Source: UTCFX2 sp963788305
GTDB taxonomy: Bacteria; Chloroflexota; Anaerolineae; Anaerolineales; UBA4823
Direction: 5' to 3'
Assembly: GCA_963788305.1 (NCBI GenBank)
Contig: CAWBGK010000009.1
Span: 62,001 to 126,000 of the forward strand
Length of the DNA: 64,000 nucleotides
Each line of letters starts with the position of its first letter. The first letter of the stretch is position 1. Below the pieces are notes generated by a model, which ran no database searches, had not been told where the DNA came from, and worked only from the letters and a program-made list of their open reading frames with translations. Positions 9,444-18,951 of this stretch are shown one piece after another. The position numbers and the translations under genes are program-made.

Positions 9444-10220
9444 TTATTCGAACAATAATTTAAGCTTGTCTGCTATCATTTCACAAGAAATTCGAAGGGC
9501 TGGGACATGGTCATACACGGCAATGCCTAATCGATCTGCTTCTTGAACGAGAAGATCCGCTTCCAGAAAGCCCAATACCGGTAAGTCCGGAGTTTCTGCT
9601 TCTAAGAAGATTGCTTCTTCCCGATTTCGAACTTTATTTCCAACCAACCAGAGGCGAGTAAGACCAATATCAGTGGCTAATTTCTTAATCTGTGATGCAG
9701 TACCCAAACTACGGCGGGTTGGTTCCACAACAATCAACATTGCATCCACAAAATCAACCGTTGCTCTGCCTAAATGCTCAACGCCTGCGTACATATCTAA
9801 GAGTAGGATGTCATCTTTCCGAAAGAGCAGGTGAGTGAACAAAGTCTTCAGCATTGCGCTTTCTGGACAAATGCAGCCTGATCCTCCCATATCGACGGAA
9901 CCCATTTCTAATAGCCGAACATTCTTGTAAGTAACGCTAAATCGATCTGGAATATCATCAACTCGCGGGTTAATTGTAAAAAAACCACCCATCGCCCCTG
10001 GACGAGCGCCAGTTCTTTCTTCGATTAGTTCACCCATTTCTGAGATCGGATGCAGTTTTTCTCGCAGCTCCATGGGAAATCCAAGAGCTCCTGCCAGGCA
10101 AGGGGATGGGTCTGCATCCACTGCGAGAACCTGACGACCCTTATCGGCAAAGGATTGAGCCAACAGGGCAGTGAGCGTTGTTTTTCCAACACCACCTTTT
10201 CCGGTTATCGCGATTTTCAT
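9444..10220 (-). CDS. CooC-like ATPase (CODH nickel-insertion type), copy 2
   Basis: A 258-residue paralogue of the previous gene. P-loop G-K-G-G-V-G-K-T at residues 7-14, D-A-D-P-S-P-C-L after it, a C-I-C motif at 116-118, and D-M-Y-A-G-V-E-H-L-G as the switch-II-like segment. All points to the CooC family, a cytoplasmic ATPase that delivers nickel during CODH maturation. It lies 18 bases after cysS and 40 bases before copy 1, so the three are likely co-transcribed. Why two different CooC-type proteins stand together is unclear; one could serve CODH and the other ACS, as proposed for CooC/AcsF pairs. Confidence 0.8.
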   Translation of the reverse strand: MKIAITGKGGVGKTTLTALLAQSFADKGRQVLAVDADPSPCLAGALGFPMELREKLHPISEMGELIEERTGARPGAMGGFFTINPRVDDIPDRFSVTYKNVRLLEMGSVDMGGSGCICPESAMLKTLFTHLLFRKDDILLLDMYAGVEHLGRATVDFVDAMLIVVEPTRRSLGTASQIKKLATDIGLTRLWLVGNKVRNREEAIFLEAETPDLPVLGFLEADLLVQEADRLGIAVYDHVPALRISCEMIADKLKLLFE

Positions 10221-10238
10221 CGGGTAGCTGCCATTCTT

Positions 10239-11621
10239 TTATTCATGACGGATTCTCACTCGTGGACCTTGCGGTGTATCTTCAATGTCAAATCCGGATT
10301 GGATAATTCTGTCTCGAAGCGCGTCAGCTTCTTTCCAGCTCTTTTCATTACGCATCTTCTGTCGCTGCTCGGCCAGCGCGAGGATTGCTTCAGGAATTAC
10401 TTCTTCTTCGGGTTTCCACTCACCAAGATTTAGGCCGAGAATCCGATCAAATTCCAAAATAGTAGCTTTCTTTGACGAATCTGCTAGAGCGCTTCTTGCA
10501 AGTTCCCAAACGACAGCTACAGCACGCGGCATATTCAGATCCTCGTTGACTTGAGAAGTAAATTGTTCGAGATAATGAGAATCAATGGATCCTGGTTCTC
10601 CCCATCCCAATACCAAAACCCGTAATTTATCCAAGGATTTTGCTGCTCCGTCAAGCCCTTCCCAGGTGAAATTGAGCTTAGCTCGATAAAGTGCGCTAAA
10701 TGTAAAGAAACGATACGCAAGTGGATCATAGCCTTTGTCTATGAGCGTTTTAATTCTTAGAAAGCCACCCTGCGATTTTGCCATCTTAGCTTCATCTATC
10801 TGTAAAAAAAATCCATGCATCCAAAAATTTGCCAGATGAGTGTTGTAGCAAGCTTCAGTTTGAGCAATTTCATTAGTGTGATGAACAGAAATGTGATCTT
10901 CGCCGCCGCAATGGATATCGAAAAAGCTGCCAAGATATTTAGCGGACATCGCCGAGCATTCAATATGCCAACCAGGGAAACCTTTTCCCCAGGGACTATC
11001 CCATTCCATCTGGCGTTTTTGATCTTTTGGACTAAATTTCCAGAGGGCAAAATCAGTTGGGAGACGTTTTTTGCCCATCTCAATGCGTGTCCCTGCTTGC
11101 AAACCTTCTACATCAAGTCTTGCCAGGTAACCATAATCAGTAAGCTTCGATGTGTCAAAATATACTCCATCGGAGGTAATATAAGTAAAGTCCTGTTTTT
11201 CAATACATTGAATGAATTGTATCTGCTCATTAATATGTTCTGTAGCTTTACACCAAATAATAGGTTCAAGGATATTTAAAAGTTTGATGTCTTCTTGAAA
11301 AGCTTGAGAATAATACTCAGCGATCTCCCAGGCAGTTTTTCCGGTGCGTCGAGACCCTTTTTCCATTTTGTCTTCACCGGTATCTGCATCTGAGACTAAA
11401 TGTCCGACATCCGTGATATTCATAACATGTTTAACAGAATAGCCATTGAATTCAAGGGTACGCCGAAGAATATCCACAAAGATATAGGTTCGCATATTCC
11501 CAATATGCGCATAGTCATATACAGTTGGACCGCATGCATAGAGACTAACATCGTTTCCTGAAAGAGGTTTGAAATCTCGGATACTCCGAGTATATGTATC
11601 AAACAAACGGACATTTATCAT
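10239..11621 (-). CDS. cysS: Cysteine-tRNA ligase
   Basis: A 460-residue class I aminoacyl-tRNA synthetase that charges tRNA-Cys. The HIGH-type motif is A-H-I-G-N at residues 38-42, preceded by the zinc ligand in Y-A-C-G-P-T-V-Y-D. Other zinc ligands lie in W-H-I-E-C-S-A-M and H-C-G-G-E-D. The KMSKS loop appears as K-M-A-K-S-Q-G near residue 280. The length and the C-terminal DALR-type helical domain are normal. The gene sits in a closely spaced minus-strand series, 38 bases after the small membrane-protein gene and 18 bases before the CooC pair. Confidence 0.95.
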   Translation of the reverse strand: MINVRLFDTYTRSIRDFKPLSGNDVSLYACGPTVYDYAHIGNMRTYIFVDILRRTLEFNGYSVKHVMNITDVGHLVSDADTGEDKMEKGSRRTGKTAWEIAEYYSQAFQEDIKLLNILEPIIWCKATEHINEQIQFIQCIEKQDFTYITSDGVYFDTSKLTDYGYLARLDVEGLQAGTRIEMGKKRLPTDFALWKFSPKDQKRQMEWDSPWGKGFPGWHIECSAMSAKYLGSFFDIHCGGEDHISVHHTNEIAQTEACYNTHLANFWMHGFFLQIDEAKMAKSQGGFLRIKTLIDKGYDPLAYRFFTFSALYRAKLNFTWEGLDGAAKSLDKLRVLVLGWGEPGSIDSHYLEQFTSQVNEDLNMPRAVAVVWELARSALADSSKKATILEFDRILGLNLGEWKPEEEVIPEAILALAEQRQKMRNEKSWKEADALRDRIIQSGFDIEDTPQGPRVRIRHE

Positions 11622-11659
11622 GCGCTTACTCCCGTTCTTGTAAAAGGTAGCATTTCAGT

Positions 11660-11995
11660 TTATGGTTGTTTTATTTGCTTTCGATTGAGCCAGATTCCCA
11701 ATAAAACTACGAACACAGATAAGATCGCTAGAAATATCATGGTTTCGGTAAACCTCGCATCATTTATCGGACCTGGACCCGATGGTACTGGAGTTGATTG
11801 TGGTGTCAGGGTGGATGTGACCGTTTCTGCTAGTATTAAAGCAGCGTGCTTGATAGGTAAATTGACGGTTACATATGTATTTTGTCGACTATAAGGATTT
11901 CTTTGGAATGTAGTGCTATGAGCTTCAGTCGAAAAAGGAAGTATCGTGAAAATTGTCAATATGAAGGAAAAAATAATTTTCATCGTCAAGCTCAT
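11660..11995 (-). CDS. Small exported or membrane protein, unknown function
   Basis: About 111 residues. The N-terminus is a signal-like segment (M-K-I-I-F-S-F-I-L-T-I-F-T-I-L-P-F), then a Thr/Pro/Ser-rich stretch (T-S-T-L-T-P-Q-S-T-P-V-P), and a C-terminal transmembrane helix (T-M-I-F-L-A-I-L-S-V-F-V-V-L-L-G-I-W-L) followed by N-R-K-Q-I-K. This is the layout of a surface peptide tethered by its C-terminal helix with a short basic cytoplasmic tail. No family is recognised. Possible starts are ATG 11995 or 11983. It lies ~20 bases after the thiolase gene, so translational linkage is likely. Confidence 0.55.
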   Translation of the reverse strand: MSLTMKIIFSFILTIFTILPFSTEAHSTTFQRNPYSRQNTYVTVNLPIKHAALILAETVTSTLTPQSTPVPSGPGPINDARFTETMIFLAILSVFVVLLGIWLNRKQIKQP

Positions 11996-12015
11996 TTCAA
12001 TCACTATAATATCTG

Positions 12016-13198
12016 TTATAAAACATCCGACTTAAGGATATGGGTGATAACAGTTGCTCCACTACCGCCAATATTCTGCGTCATGCCAATTCTCGCACCT
12101 TCGACCTGTGTCGGACCAGAATCGCCTCGTAATTGTTGAACAACCTCAACAATTTGATAAATTCCAGTTGCACCAACCGGATGACCGCGTCCCTTAAGAC
12201 CGCCTCTGGTCGATATGGGTATTCGTCCATTTGAACTGATCTCTCCGGTCAAACCAAGTTCTGGGGCTTTACCCGGTTCAGCAAAACCGCAGGCTTCAAG
12301 TGATAAGGCAGACATGATCGAAAAAGCATCGTGTAGCTCAAATAGATCGATATCCTTCGGTTCCACACTTGCCTGGTTGTAAGCCTGAGATGCAGATTTT
12401 TCTGCTGCCGCAAGCCAAAGCGGATTTTTACGAGATTGAACCGCCAACGTATCTGTTGCAGCAGCGGATCCAACGATTTTGATTACCGGTCGACTTCTGG
12501 ATGTTCCCTGTGGAAAATATCCAGATGAGCTGTCAATCCCTGCGATGATAATTGCAGCTGAACCATCGCCAATTGGAGATGCGTCCAGCGAGTTTAATCG
12601 GGTCTGAGATCATTCTGGCCCGTTCGTAATCTCTTTGATCGATTTTTTCATGAAGGCGAGCGAATGGGTTATGGACAGCATTTGCGTGAGCGTTGATGGA
12701 AAAAGGGGCAAAATCCGTATGTTTCCAGCCGTATTCATGCATATACCGCTGCATAATCAACGCATTAATTCCAACAAATGATAACCCGTGGATTATTTCA
12801 TAATCTGCATCTGCAGCAGTTGCCAGGGCTGCAGTGGTATCAGGGGCTTTCGTCTCACTCATCTTCTCTACGCCAACGACGACAGCAGTGTCGAGTTCAT
12901 ATGAACCAACAGCCATCAATCCGAATCGGAGTGCAGCAGCTCCAGAGCCACAAGCGGCTTCAACTTTCAACGATTCTCTACCTTTCATCCCCACCCAGTC
13001 GGAGATCAACGATCCTAGATTCTCCTGTTTGCTTAAAATGCCAGAGAGCATATTGCCAACAAAAATGCCATCAATAAAGTTGATTTCAGCATCGTTCAAG
13101 GCTTTAAAAATTGCTTCTCCGGCGATTTCTCGTATAGATTTCCCCCAGTTTTCTGTAACGACCGTTTGTCCAATACCAATGATTGCAATCTCTCTCAT
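12016..13198 (-). CDS. Thiolase-family protein, archaeal/SCP2-type (frameshifted)
   Basis: Joining two frames gives ~394 codons, the normal thiolase length. The active-site Cys is in V-E-A-A-C-G-S-G-A-A-A. The late motifs are E-L-H-D-A-F, G-H-P-V-G-A-T-G with the catalytic His, and N-I-G-G-S-G-A-T. Thiolases condense or cleave acyl-CoA units, here probably acetoacetyl-CoA or a longer acyl chain. The frame break is near 12600: the left frame reads to M-I-S-D-P, and the right frame resumes as L-N-S-L-D-A-S-P-I-G-D-G-S. A single missing base explains it. H-D-A-F has Ala where many relatives have Cys (H-D-C-F), which may affect activity. No HMG-CoA synthase or DUF35 partner is adjacent. Confidence 0.75.
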
Positions 13199-13300
13199 AC
13201 TGAATTATCCGTTTGCCCAAAACTTCCCATTTTCTTTTAAATATTAAGGTTGAATCTATCAGATGATACCATCCATTTCATCGATTATACACTCAAGGAT

Positions 13301-15418
13301 TTAAAGGATAGGATTTGGAAAATCATTTATCTGAACACTGCCGATATTGATCATTTGATCAAGTTCGATGGGAGAATTTACCGGTCTGTTACAAATGAAA
13401 TGATCGCAGACATAGCATGTCGATTTATTATCGATGATGGTTCTGTTCATTAATAATTCTGGGGAATCTTGGGGGGCAGGGAGAGTGGAGGAAACCAGTA
13501 TACATCCCGATCGAAAACGATCCCAGATGACATCTAGAAAGCCTTCTAAATCCTTTGAGTTACCATCAGACACTAAAACCACTTGCATTATGGGAATTAA
13601 CGATGTGTAAATTGCGCATAGCCAATTCCCAAACATCAGTAGATTCTCTCCCAAATAACCATAAACTCTACTCATCAAAAATTGCGTTGATTTTCTATAT
13701 TTTTCATCCCCGGTAAAAAAATCCATCAGGAGAAGCGCCGTGACAGCCTGAGAAATTCCAGAGGGGGTGGCATTGTCCAAAAAATCTTTAGGACGATATA
13801 TTAGGGACTCTGTATCCGGGCGAGTTGAAAAGAAATTTCCTAACGCATCTGAAAAGAGCTGGAGCATTTCTTTTGTTAATTTCCTTGCCGATGCAAACCA
13901 ACGGTTATCATGATCTGATTGGTAAAGCGAAATCAAAGCGACAATCAGACTGGCATAATCTTCGAGATAGGCGTCATATTTTGCAGATGCTTGCCTCCAA
14001 GACCGCAACAAGCCGCGCTTAGTCGACATTTTTTCCAACAAAAATCCAGCACATTTTTGGGCAACGAATAAGTAATTAGGATCTTTGAGATAGCGCGCGG
14101 CTTCTGAAAGAGTCTGGAGTGCCAGAGCATTCCACGATAGAAGGACTTTGTCATCCGTTGCAGGACGCACACGCTTTTCACGGTAAGAGAAAAGGATAGT
14201 ACTAATTTGAGAATACAGCAAATCCACATCAGATGGTTCTAAAGAAAACATTTCTGCAAGTTCATGAGTGCTCATCTCGCGACGAAGAACATTCCTGCCT
14301 TCGAAGTTCCCTTGTGCAGAAATGCCAAATGCTGCTGTGCAGAATTTTATTAGATCGATCCCAGAAGGATTATATATTGAACCTCTTTCCAACTGAATAA
14401 TTGACTCAAATTCATTAATGGTCCAGGTATAGAACAGTCCTTCCATCCCGTCAGTGTCCGCATCCAGGCTTGAAAAGAAAACTCCATCTTCTGAAGTTAA
14501 TTCCCTGATTATAAAATCCAAAGTTTTGCGACAAATTTCTAAGTATTCCTCGTCTCTAGTCAATAGATAAGCATAGAGATAAACTCGAGAAAGCAGAGCG
14601 TTATCATATAGCATTTTTTCGAAATGCGGGACAAGCCATTCATTATCGGTACTATACCGAGAAAAGCCACCCCCGATCAAATCATACATTCCACCTTTAA
14701 ACATTGACTTGAGTGCATGGAAAGCCAAATCCAAGGCTAATCGATCACCATTCGAGCCAAATCGAAGAAGAAATTCAATAATCATCGGATGTGGAAATTT
14801 GGGTGCCTGACCCCAACCTCCGGATTTCCAATCATAACCCTTTGCGAGAGTCTGTACGACTTTCTGCAACTCATTCAAATCCATTGACAGGTTTGAAGAA
14901 GATCTGCTGCGCATCAACGAGTTATTCCTGATGTATTCGGTCACTTGGTCAGCGGAATTCAGGATTTTTTCTCGGTCTTCAACCCATAATCTTGTGACAG
15001 TTACAATAACATCTTCAAAAGATGGCAGGTTATAGCGACGAGCTGGTGGAAAATAAGTTCCACCATAGAAAGGCTTACCATCTGGAGAAAGAAAAACGCT
15101 CAAGGGCCAGCCACCATGTCCTGTTAATGCAACAACTGCATCCATATAGATTGAATCGATATCCGGTCGTTCTTCACGATCCACTTTAATATTAATAAAA
15201 TTATCGTTCAATAACGTTGCTATATGGGGATTTTCGAAAGATTCACGGGCCATTACATGACACCAGTGACATGCGGAGTATCCAATACTCAAAAATATGA
15301 GTTTCTCCTCAATCCTTGCTCGCTCTAAAGCTTCTTGGTTCCAAGGGTACCAATCGACTGGATTTTCGGCATGTTGAATAAGGTAGAGTGAATTTTCACC
15401 CGACAATCGGTTCCCCAT
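13301..15418 (-). CDS. Thioredoxin-domain protein YyaL family (DUF255 plus alpha/alpha-toroid)
   Basis: A 705-residue protein of the widespread YyaL/spermatogenesis-associated 20 type. The N-terminal thioredoxin-like domain has Y-S-A-C-H-W-C-H-V-M with a CxxC at residues 50-53, and the element N-P-V-D-W-Y-P-W before it. The remaining ~500 residues form an N-acylglucosamine 2-epimerase-like helical barrel, containing G-G-W-P-L-S-V-F-L, D-D-K-V-L-L-S-W-N-A and the late T-C-Y-V-C. The biochemical role of the family is not settled; a redox or sugar-related function is assumed. Its start is only three bases after the scpA stop, so the two are co-transcribed. Confidence 0.85.
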   Translation of the reverse strand: MGNRLSGENSLYLIQHAENPVDWYPWNQEALERARIEEKLIFLSIGYSACHWCHVMARESFENPHIATLLNDNFINIKVDREERPDIDSIYMDAVVALTGHGGWPLSVFLSPDGKPFYGGTYFPPARRYNLPSFEDVIVTVTRLWVEDREKILNSADQVTEYIRNNSLMRSRSSSNLSMDLNELQKVVQTLAKGYDWKSGGWGQAPKFPHPMIIEFLLRFGSNGDRLALDLAFHALKSMFKGGMYDLIGGGFSRYSTDNEWLVPHFEKMLYDNALLSRVYLYAYLLTRDEEYLEICRKTLDFIIRELTSEDGVFFSSLDADTDGMEGLFYTWTINEFESIIQLERGSIYNPSGIDLIKFCTAAFGISAQGNFEGRNVLRREMSTHELAEMFSLEPSDVDLLYSQISTILFSYREKRVRPATDDKVLLSWNALALQTLSEAARYLKDPNYLFVAQKCAGFLLEKMSTKRGLLRSWRQASAKYDAYLEDYASLIVALISLYQSDHDNRWFASARKLTKEMLQLFSDALGNFFSTRPDTESLIYRPKDFLDNATPSGISQAVTALLLMDFFTGDEKYRKSTQFLMSRVYGYLGENLLMFGNWLCAIYTSLIPIMQVVLVSDGNSKDLEGFLDVIWDRFRSGCILVSSTLPAPQDSPELLMNRTIIDNKSTCYVCDHFICNRPVNSPIELDQMINIGSVQINDFPNPIL

Positions 15419-15421
15419 AAA

Positions 15422-16192
15422 TTATTCTCCAAACTCAAGCTCAAATGCAAGATCATCACCCCAGTTTGGTGCTGACTCTAAGACGATTTCTCCGAAAATT
15501 TCTTCTTGTTTGACTAGAATGATATCCCGTTTAACTAGCTCCAATAAAGCCAGGAATGTGACTACTATTTCAAGTCGATGGGATGTCCCTGAAACAAGTT
15601 GAGAAAAAGCTCCTAGCTTGTTTTGATTGATATATTCAACGATCCACCCGATTCTTTCACGAATAGATATTCTGGGAGCCGCAACGACTGAACTAAGCAT
15701 TGATATCTGGTCTTCTTTGAAGAAGAGGTATTGGGCAGCTTGAAATAATTCAAATACCGTGATGCCATTTAAATCGACAGAGGGTTCAACATGGGGAGTC
15801 GGAGCCCAACGCGGAAATGTGTGCCGAAATGAATGCTGCTCTCCTAATAATTGGGCAATTTCCTTATATCGCTTATAGACAATGAGCTGTCTTGCTAATG
15901 CTTCACCAGGATCAATCTCACCAGGTTCACGGATGGGAGGACGAGGCAATAATGCTTCTGATTTGATTTGTAGCAGCCTGGAAGCGATAATCAGGAACGG
16001 TGAGACGTCTGATGCCATATTTTGAGGCATTTGATGCAAATGATCAATAAATTGGTCTGTTACATGTGCAAGAGTCAATTTTGTAATATCTAATTCAGCC
16101 TTCTCGATCAACTGGAGAAGTAAATCAAGCGGACCTTCAAATATGTCTGTTGATACGATATAAGGTTTCAAAGAAAAGAGGTTGGGAGACAT
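15422..16192 (-). CDS. scpA: Segregation and condensation protein A
   Basis: ScpA is the kleisin subunit that bridges the heads of the SMC dimer in chromosome condensation. The N-terminal kleisin motif F-E-G-P-L-D-L-L-L-Q-L-I is followed by D-I-T-K-L-T-L-A-H-V-T-D-Q-F. The middle has A-S-R-L-L-Q-I-K-S-E-A-L-L-P, and the C-terminus a winged-helix region with F-L-A-L-L-E-L-V-K. I chose the ATG at 16192 because ScpA proteins carry only a short lead before F-E-G-P-L-D; an in-frame ATG at 16213 would add seven residues. Neither has a clear Shine-Dalgarno, and a TATAAT lies at 16199-16204 on this strand. scpB is not in the window. Confidence 0.88.
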   Translation of the reverse strand: MSPNLFSLKPYIVSTDIFEGPLDLLLQLIEKAELDITKLTLAHVTDQFIDHLHQMPQNMASDVSPFLIIASRLLQIKSEALLPRPPIREPGEIDPGEALARQLIVYKRYKEIAQLLGEQHSFRHTFPRWAPTPHVEPSVDLNGITVFELFQAAQYLFFKEDQISMLSSVVAAPRISIRERIGWIVEYINQNKLGAFSQLVSGTSHRLEIVVTFLALLELVKRDIILVKQEEIFGEIVLESAPNWGDDLAFELEFGE

Positions 16193-16343
16193 CCCCGAGA
16201 TTATACCTGACATTTTTCTGCCGTCATGCTATACTTCCAGACGCCAGATTGAAGTGACTTTTTTACTTATAGAATTCATTGTAACAAAAAACCCCGATAT
16301 GCATCAAAGGTTGAGTGAGAGAAATATTTACTTGGAGGAATTT

Positions 16344-16694
16344 ATGATTTCAGAACCCATTCATGTAACAGACGCGGCATTTGAGAAAACAGTTCTTAAA
16401 TCAACAATCCCGGCAATTGTTGATTTTTGGGCACCCTGGTGCGGACCATGCAAAATGGTAGCTCCAATATTGGATAAAATTGCGAAAGAACAAAGCGGGA
16501 AATTATTGGTAACAAAAATCAACACGGATGAGAATTCGGAATGGGCGATGAAGTATGGCGTCCAAGGGATTCCAACGATGTTGTTCATCGCAAATGGAAA
16601 AGTAATCCACAGGCAAGTCGGGGCATTGCCGGAACCCATGCTTCGTGAAGTTGTGTCGCAATTCCTTGATGTAATAACGAACAATCCTGCATAA
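16344..16694 (+). CDS. trxA: Thioredoxin
   Basis: A 116-residue thioredoxin with the active site W-C-G-P-C at residues 32-36, then K-M-V-A-P, the cis-Pro loop G-I-P-T-M, and the F-x-x-G-K-V turn. It reduces protein disulfides in the cytoplasm, normally with thioredoxin reductase. The start is set by GGAGG at 16334-16338, six bases before the ATG; upstream in-frame codons lack a ribosome site. The gene stands alone, divergent from scpA, and ends at a strong hairpin shared with murA. Confidence 0.93.
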   Translation: MISEPIHVTDAAFEKTVLKSTIPAIVDFWAPWCGPCKMVAPILDKIAKEQSGKLLVTKINTDENSEWAMKYGVQGIPTMLFIANGKVIHRQVGALPEPMLREVVSQFLDVITNNPA

Positions 16695-16716
16695 TTTACA
16701 ATCGACATAAAAGTGA

Positions 16717-16750
16717 AGAAGGTCGAGATGATCGAAGCTCTCGACCTTCT
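16717..16750. terminator. Bidirectional intrinsic terminator between trxA and murA
   Basis: A perfect 12-bp stem AGAAGGTCGAGA / TCTCGACCTTCT with a 10-base loop. On the plus strand it is followed by CTATTTTT, and on the minus strand by a CTTCACTTTTATG-type T-rich stretch. It lies between two convergent genes. Confidence 0.85.
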
Positions 16751-16771
16751 CTATTTTTAAATACCATGATC

Positions 16772-18062
16772 CTAATCGGAGAATCGCTCGATCCTGGCGC
16801 CTAAACTCCGCAATTTTTCATCAACTTTTTCATATCCACGATCAATTTGCCCGATATTTCTGATTGTCGATTTCCCTCTGGCAGCCAACGCAGCCAGGAC
16901 TAAAGACATACCTGCCCGGATATCTGGACTTTCCATTTTCTCTCCGAAAAAAGTTGTTGGACCCTGGACAATGCAGCGATGCGGATCGCAAAGAACGATG
17001 TGTGCTCCCATGCTGACCAATTTATCGATGAAGAACATTCTGCTCGGATACATCCAATCATGAAAAAGTACGCTCCCACTTGACTGGGTTGCAACTACAA
17101 TCGCGATACTCATCAAATCTGTTGGAAATGCCGGCCATGTCATAACCTTGATTTCTGGGATTGCATCACCCAAGTCGGGTTCAATCTTAAGCTTTTGATC
17201 AGATGAGATCAATAAGTCGTCATGATCATAAACCCAGGTTACACCTAGCCGTTCAAAAACCATTCGGATCATCTCGAGGTATTGGTGTCCGCAACTATTA
17301 ATCCGAATGTCCCCTTTCGTAACGACAGCCGCACCGATAAAACTGACGACCTCTAGATAATCCGGACCTATAGTGTATTCACCTCCGTGAAGCTCACTGA
17401 CACCCTTGATATGCAAGGTATTTGAACCAATCTGATCTATCTGAGCTCCTAATGAATTCAGAAAGTGGCAGAGTTCTTGAACATGTGGTTCTGATGCTGC
17501 ATTCTTGATGACTGTCTCACCATTCGCTTTTACTGCCGCCATAATCGCATTTTCTGTTGCTGTTACGCTGGCTTCATCAAGCAATATACTGGAGCCTTTT
17601 AAGTCCTTGACTTTAAAATCCAGGACATGGTCTACCCGATCATATTCTATTTTTACGCCTAGCGCTTGCAATGCCAAGGTATGGGTATCCAATCTTCTGC
17701 GACCAATCACATCACCTCCCGGGGGAGGTAACCGTAATTCCCCCGCTCTTGCAACCATTGGACCCGCAAGTAATATTGAGGCTCGAATTCGCCGACATTT
17801 TTCAGGATCCAAATCCGCTGCTCGAACATGTGATGCGTGAAATTTGAATGAGTGTGTAGCCGTTTGCTCAACCGAAACCCCAGAGACTCTCCAGGAGGAT
17901 CTGCATATCCTGAACATCTCGTATTGAGGGAACATTATGCAAGGTGATAGGTTCTTCAGAAAGTAAGGTGGCTGCAATCAATGGTAATGCAGCATTTTTA
18001 TTACCAGATGGGGTTACTGTCCCAGTCAACGCAGTTCCACCCTGAATTTCAAATTTATCCAT
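16772..18062 (-). CDS. murA: UDP-N-acetylglucosamine 1-carboxyvinyltransferase (one frameshift), Asp at the fosfomycin site
   Basis: MurA adds enolpyruvate from PEP to UDP-GlcNAc, the first committed step of peptidoglycan synthesis. The start M-D-K-F-E-I-Q-G-G and the substrate motif S-G-N-K-N-A-A-L are in one frame; the rest, from V-S-V-E-Q-T, is in another. The shift is near 17885 inside a GGGG run (CTCTGGGGTTTC), best explained by one lost base. The joined length is ~430 codons, normal for the family. The catalytic loop reads L-P-P-P-G-G-D-V-I-G-R-R, with Asp (GAT, 17711-17713) where E. coli MurA has Cys115. Known Cys-to-Asp MurA enzymes are active but not alkylated by fosfomycin. It converges with trxA and diverges from the prepilin peptidase gene. 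Confidence 0.88.
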
Positions 18063-18169
18063 GATGATTATTCTCCTGAATATTCTGGTATTAAAGAGAT
18101 CATTGCTATAATACCGTACAATTACAGTGATTATAATGAAAAATTCCCTATTTCATTCCAGGTGAAATC

Positions 18170-18931
18170 ATGGATTCGTTATTTTGCTTTTTGGGGGGCG
18201 TTTTTTGCGGAATGATCATTAACTATTTTGCAGATGTTCTACCAAATAAACGTAGACTGATGCCGCCTTTTTGTCTTTATTGTGATGAGCGCTATTCAAT
18301 AATGAACTATTTCATTTTTCCAAGACGCTGCTCGAATTGTCATAGAGGTCGTTCAATTCGCACCTGGGTCATCGAATTTGGTATGGGATTGTTCGGCGTA
18401 TACTGGTTGGAATATCAAACTCAACAACTTGACTTACTGATAGGTTTTATCATTATGTCATATCTCGCCCTTGTTTCTGTTATTGATATAGAACATAGAC
18501 TTATAATGCATCTGACCAGTGTATGTGGGTTTGGGATAGGATTAATGACAGGAATAACCTTGCATGGCTGGCAATCGACGCTTTTTGGTGGGTTGGCAGG
18601 TTACGTTTTTATGTTTGGATTTTACAGTTTGGGTTTCTTGTTTATTAAGTTATCTCACCGAATTCGAAGGCTAGAGATTTATGAAGACGAAGCAATGGGG
18701 TTTGGAGATGTAAACCTTGCAGGAATCATCGGTTTGATGTTAGGTTGGCCAGGGATTACTATGGGTATTCTCATTACTATCTTCAGTGCAGGTGTAATAA
18801 GTTTGATATATCTTTCGATAGCTCTATTGAAAGGAAAATATCATCCTGATCTTTCAATTCCTTACGGCCCATTCCTGAACTTGAGCGCTTTTTTTCTGCT
18901 TTTCATCCGGCCGTTTTTCAACCAGATTTAA
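18170..18931 (+). CDS. Prepilin peptidase (A24 family), TadV/PilD type
   Basis: A 253-residue polytopic membrane aspartic protease that cleaves type IV prepilin-like leaders and often methylates the new N-terminus. The zinc-binding pairs C-L-Y-C (35-38) and C-S-N-C (54-57) of the N-terminal methylase region are present. The two catalytic aspartates are in V-I-D-I-E-H-R (Asp106) and G-F-G-D-V-N (Asp180, the GxGD motif). Eight hydrophobic segments fit the family. No pilin or pilus assembly gene is in the window. TATAAT at 18132-18137 is a likely -10, ~32 bases before the ATG. Confidence 0.88.
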   Translation: MDSLFCFLGGVFCGMIINYFADVLPNKRRLMPPFCLYCDERYSIMNYFIFPRRCSNCHRGRSIRTWVIEFGMGLFGVYWLEYQTQQLDLLIGFIIMSYLALVSVIDIEHRLIMHLTSVCGFGIGLMTGITLHGWQSTLFGGLAGYVFMFGFYSLGFLFIKLSHRIRRLEIYEDEAMGFGDVNLAGIIGLMLGWPGITMGILITIFSAGVISLIYLSIALLKGKYHPDLSIPYGPFLNLSAFFLLFIRPFFNQI

Positions 18932-18951
18932 ATGTCTGTAAACCATGGAAA

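Noticed and set aside
13250..13453. Plus-strand open frame of 67 codons
   Set aside because: It lies opposite the C-terminal coding part of the yyaL gene, has no ribosome site and is an antisense shadow.
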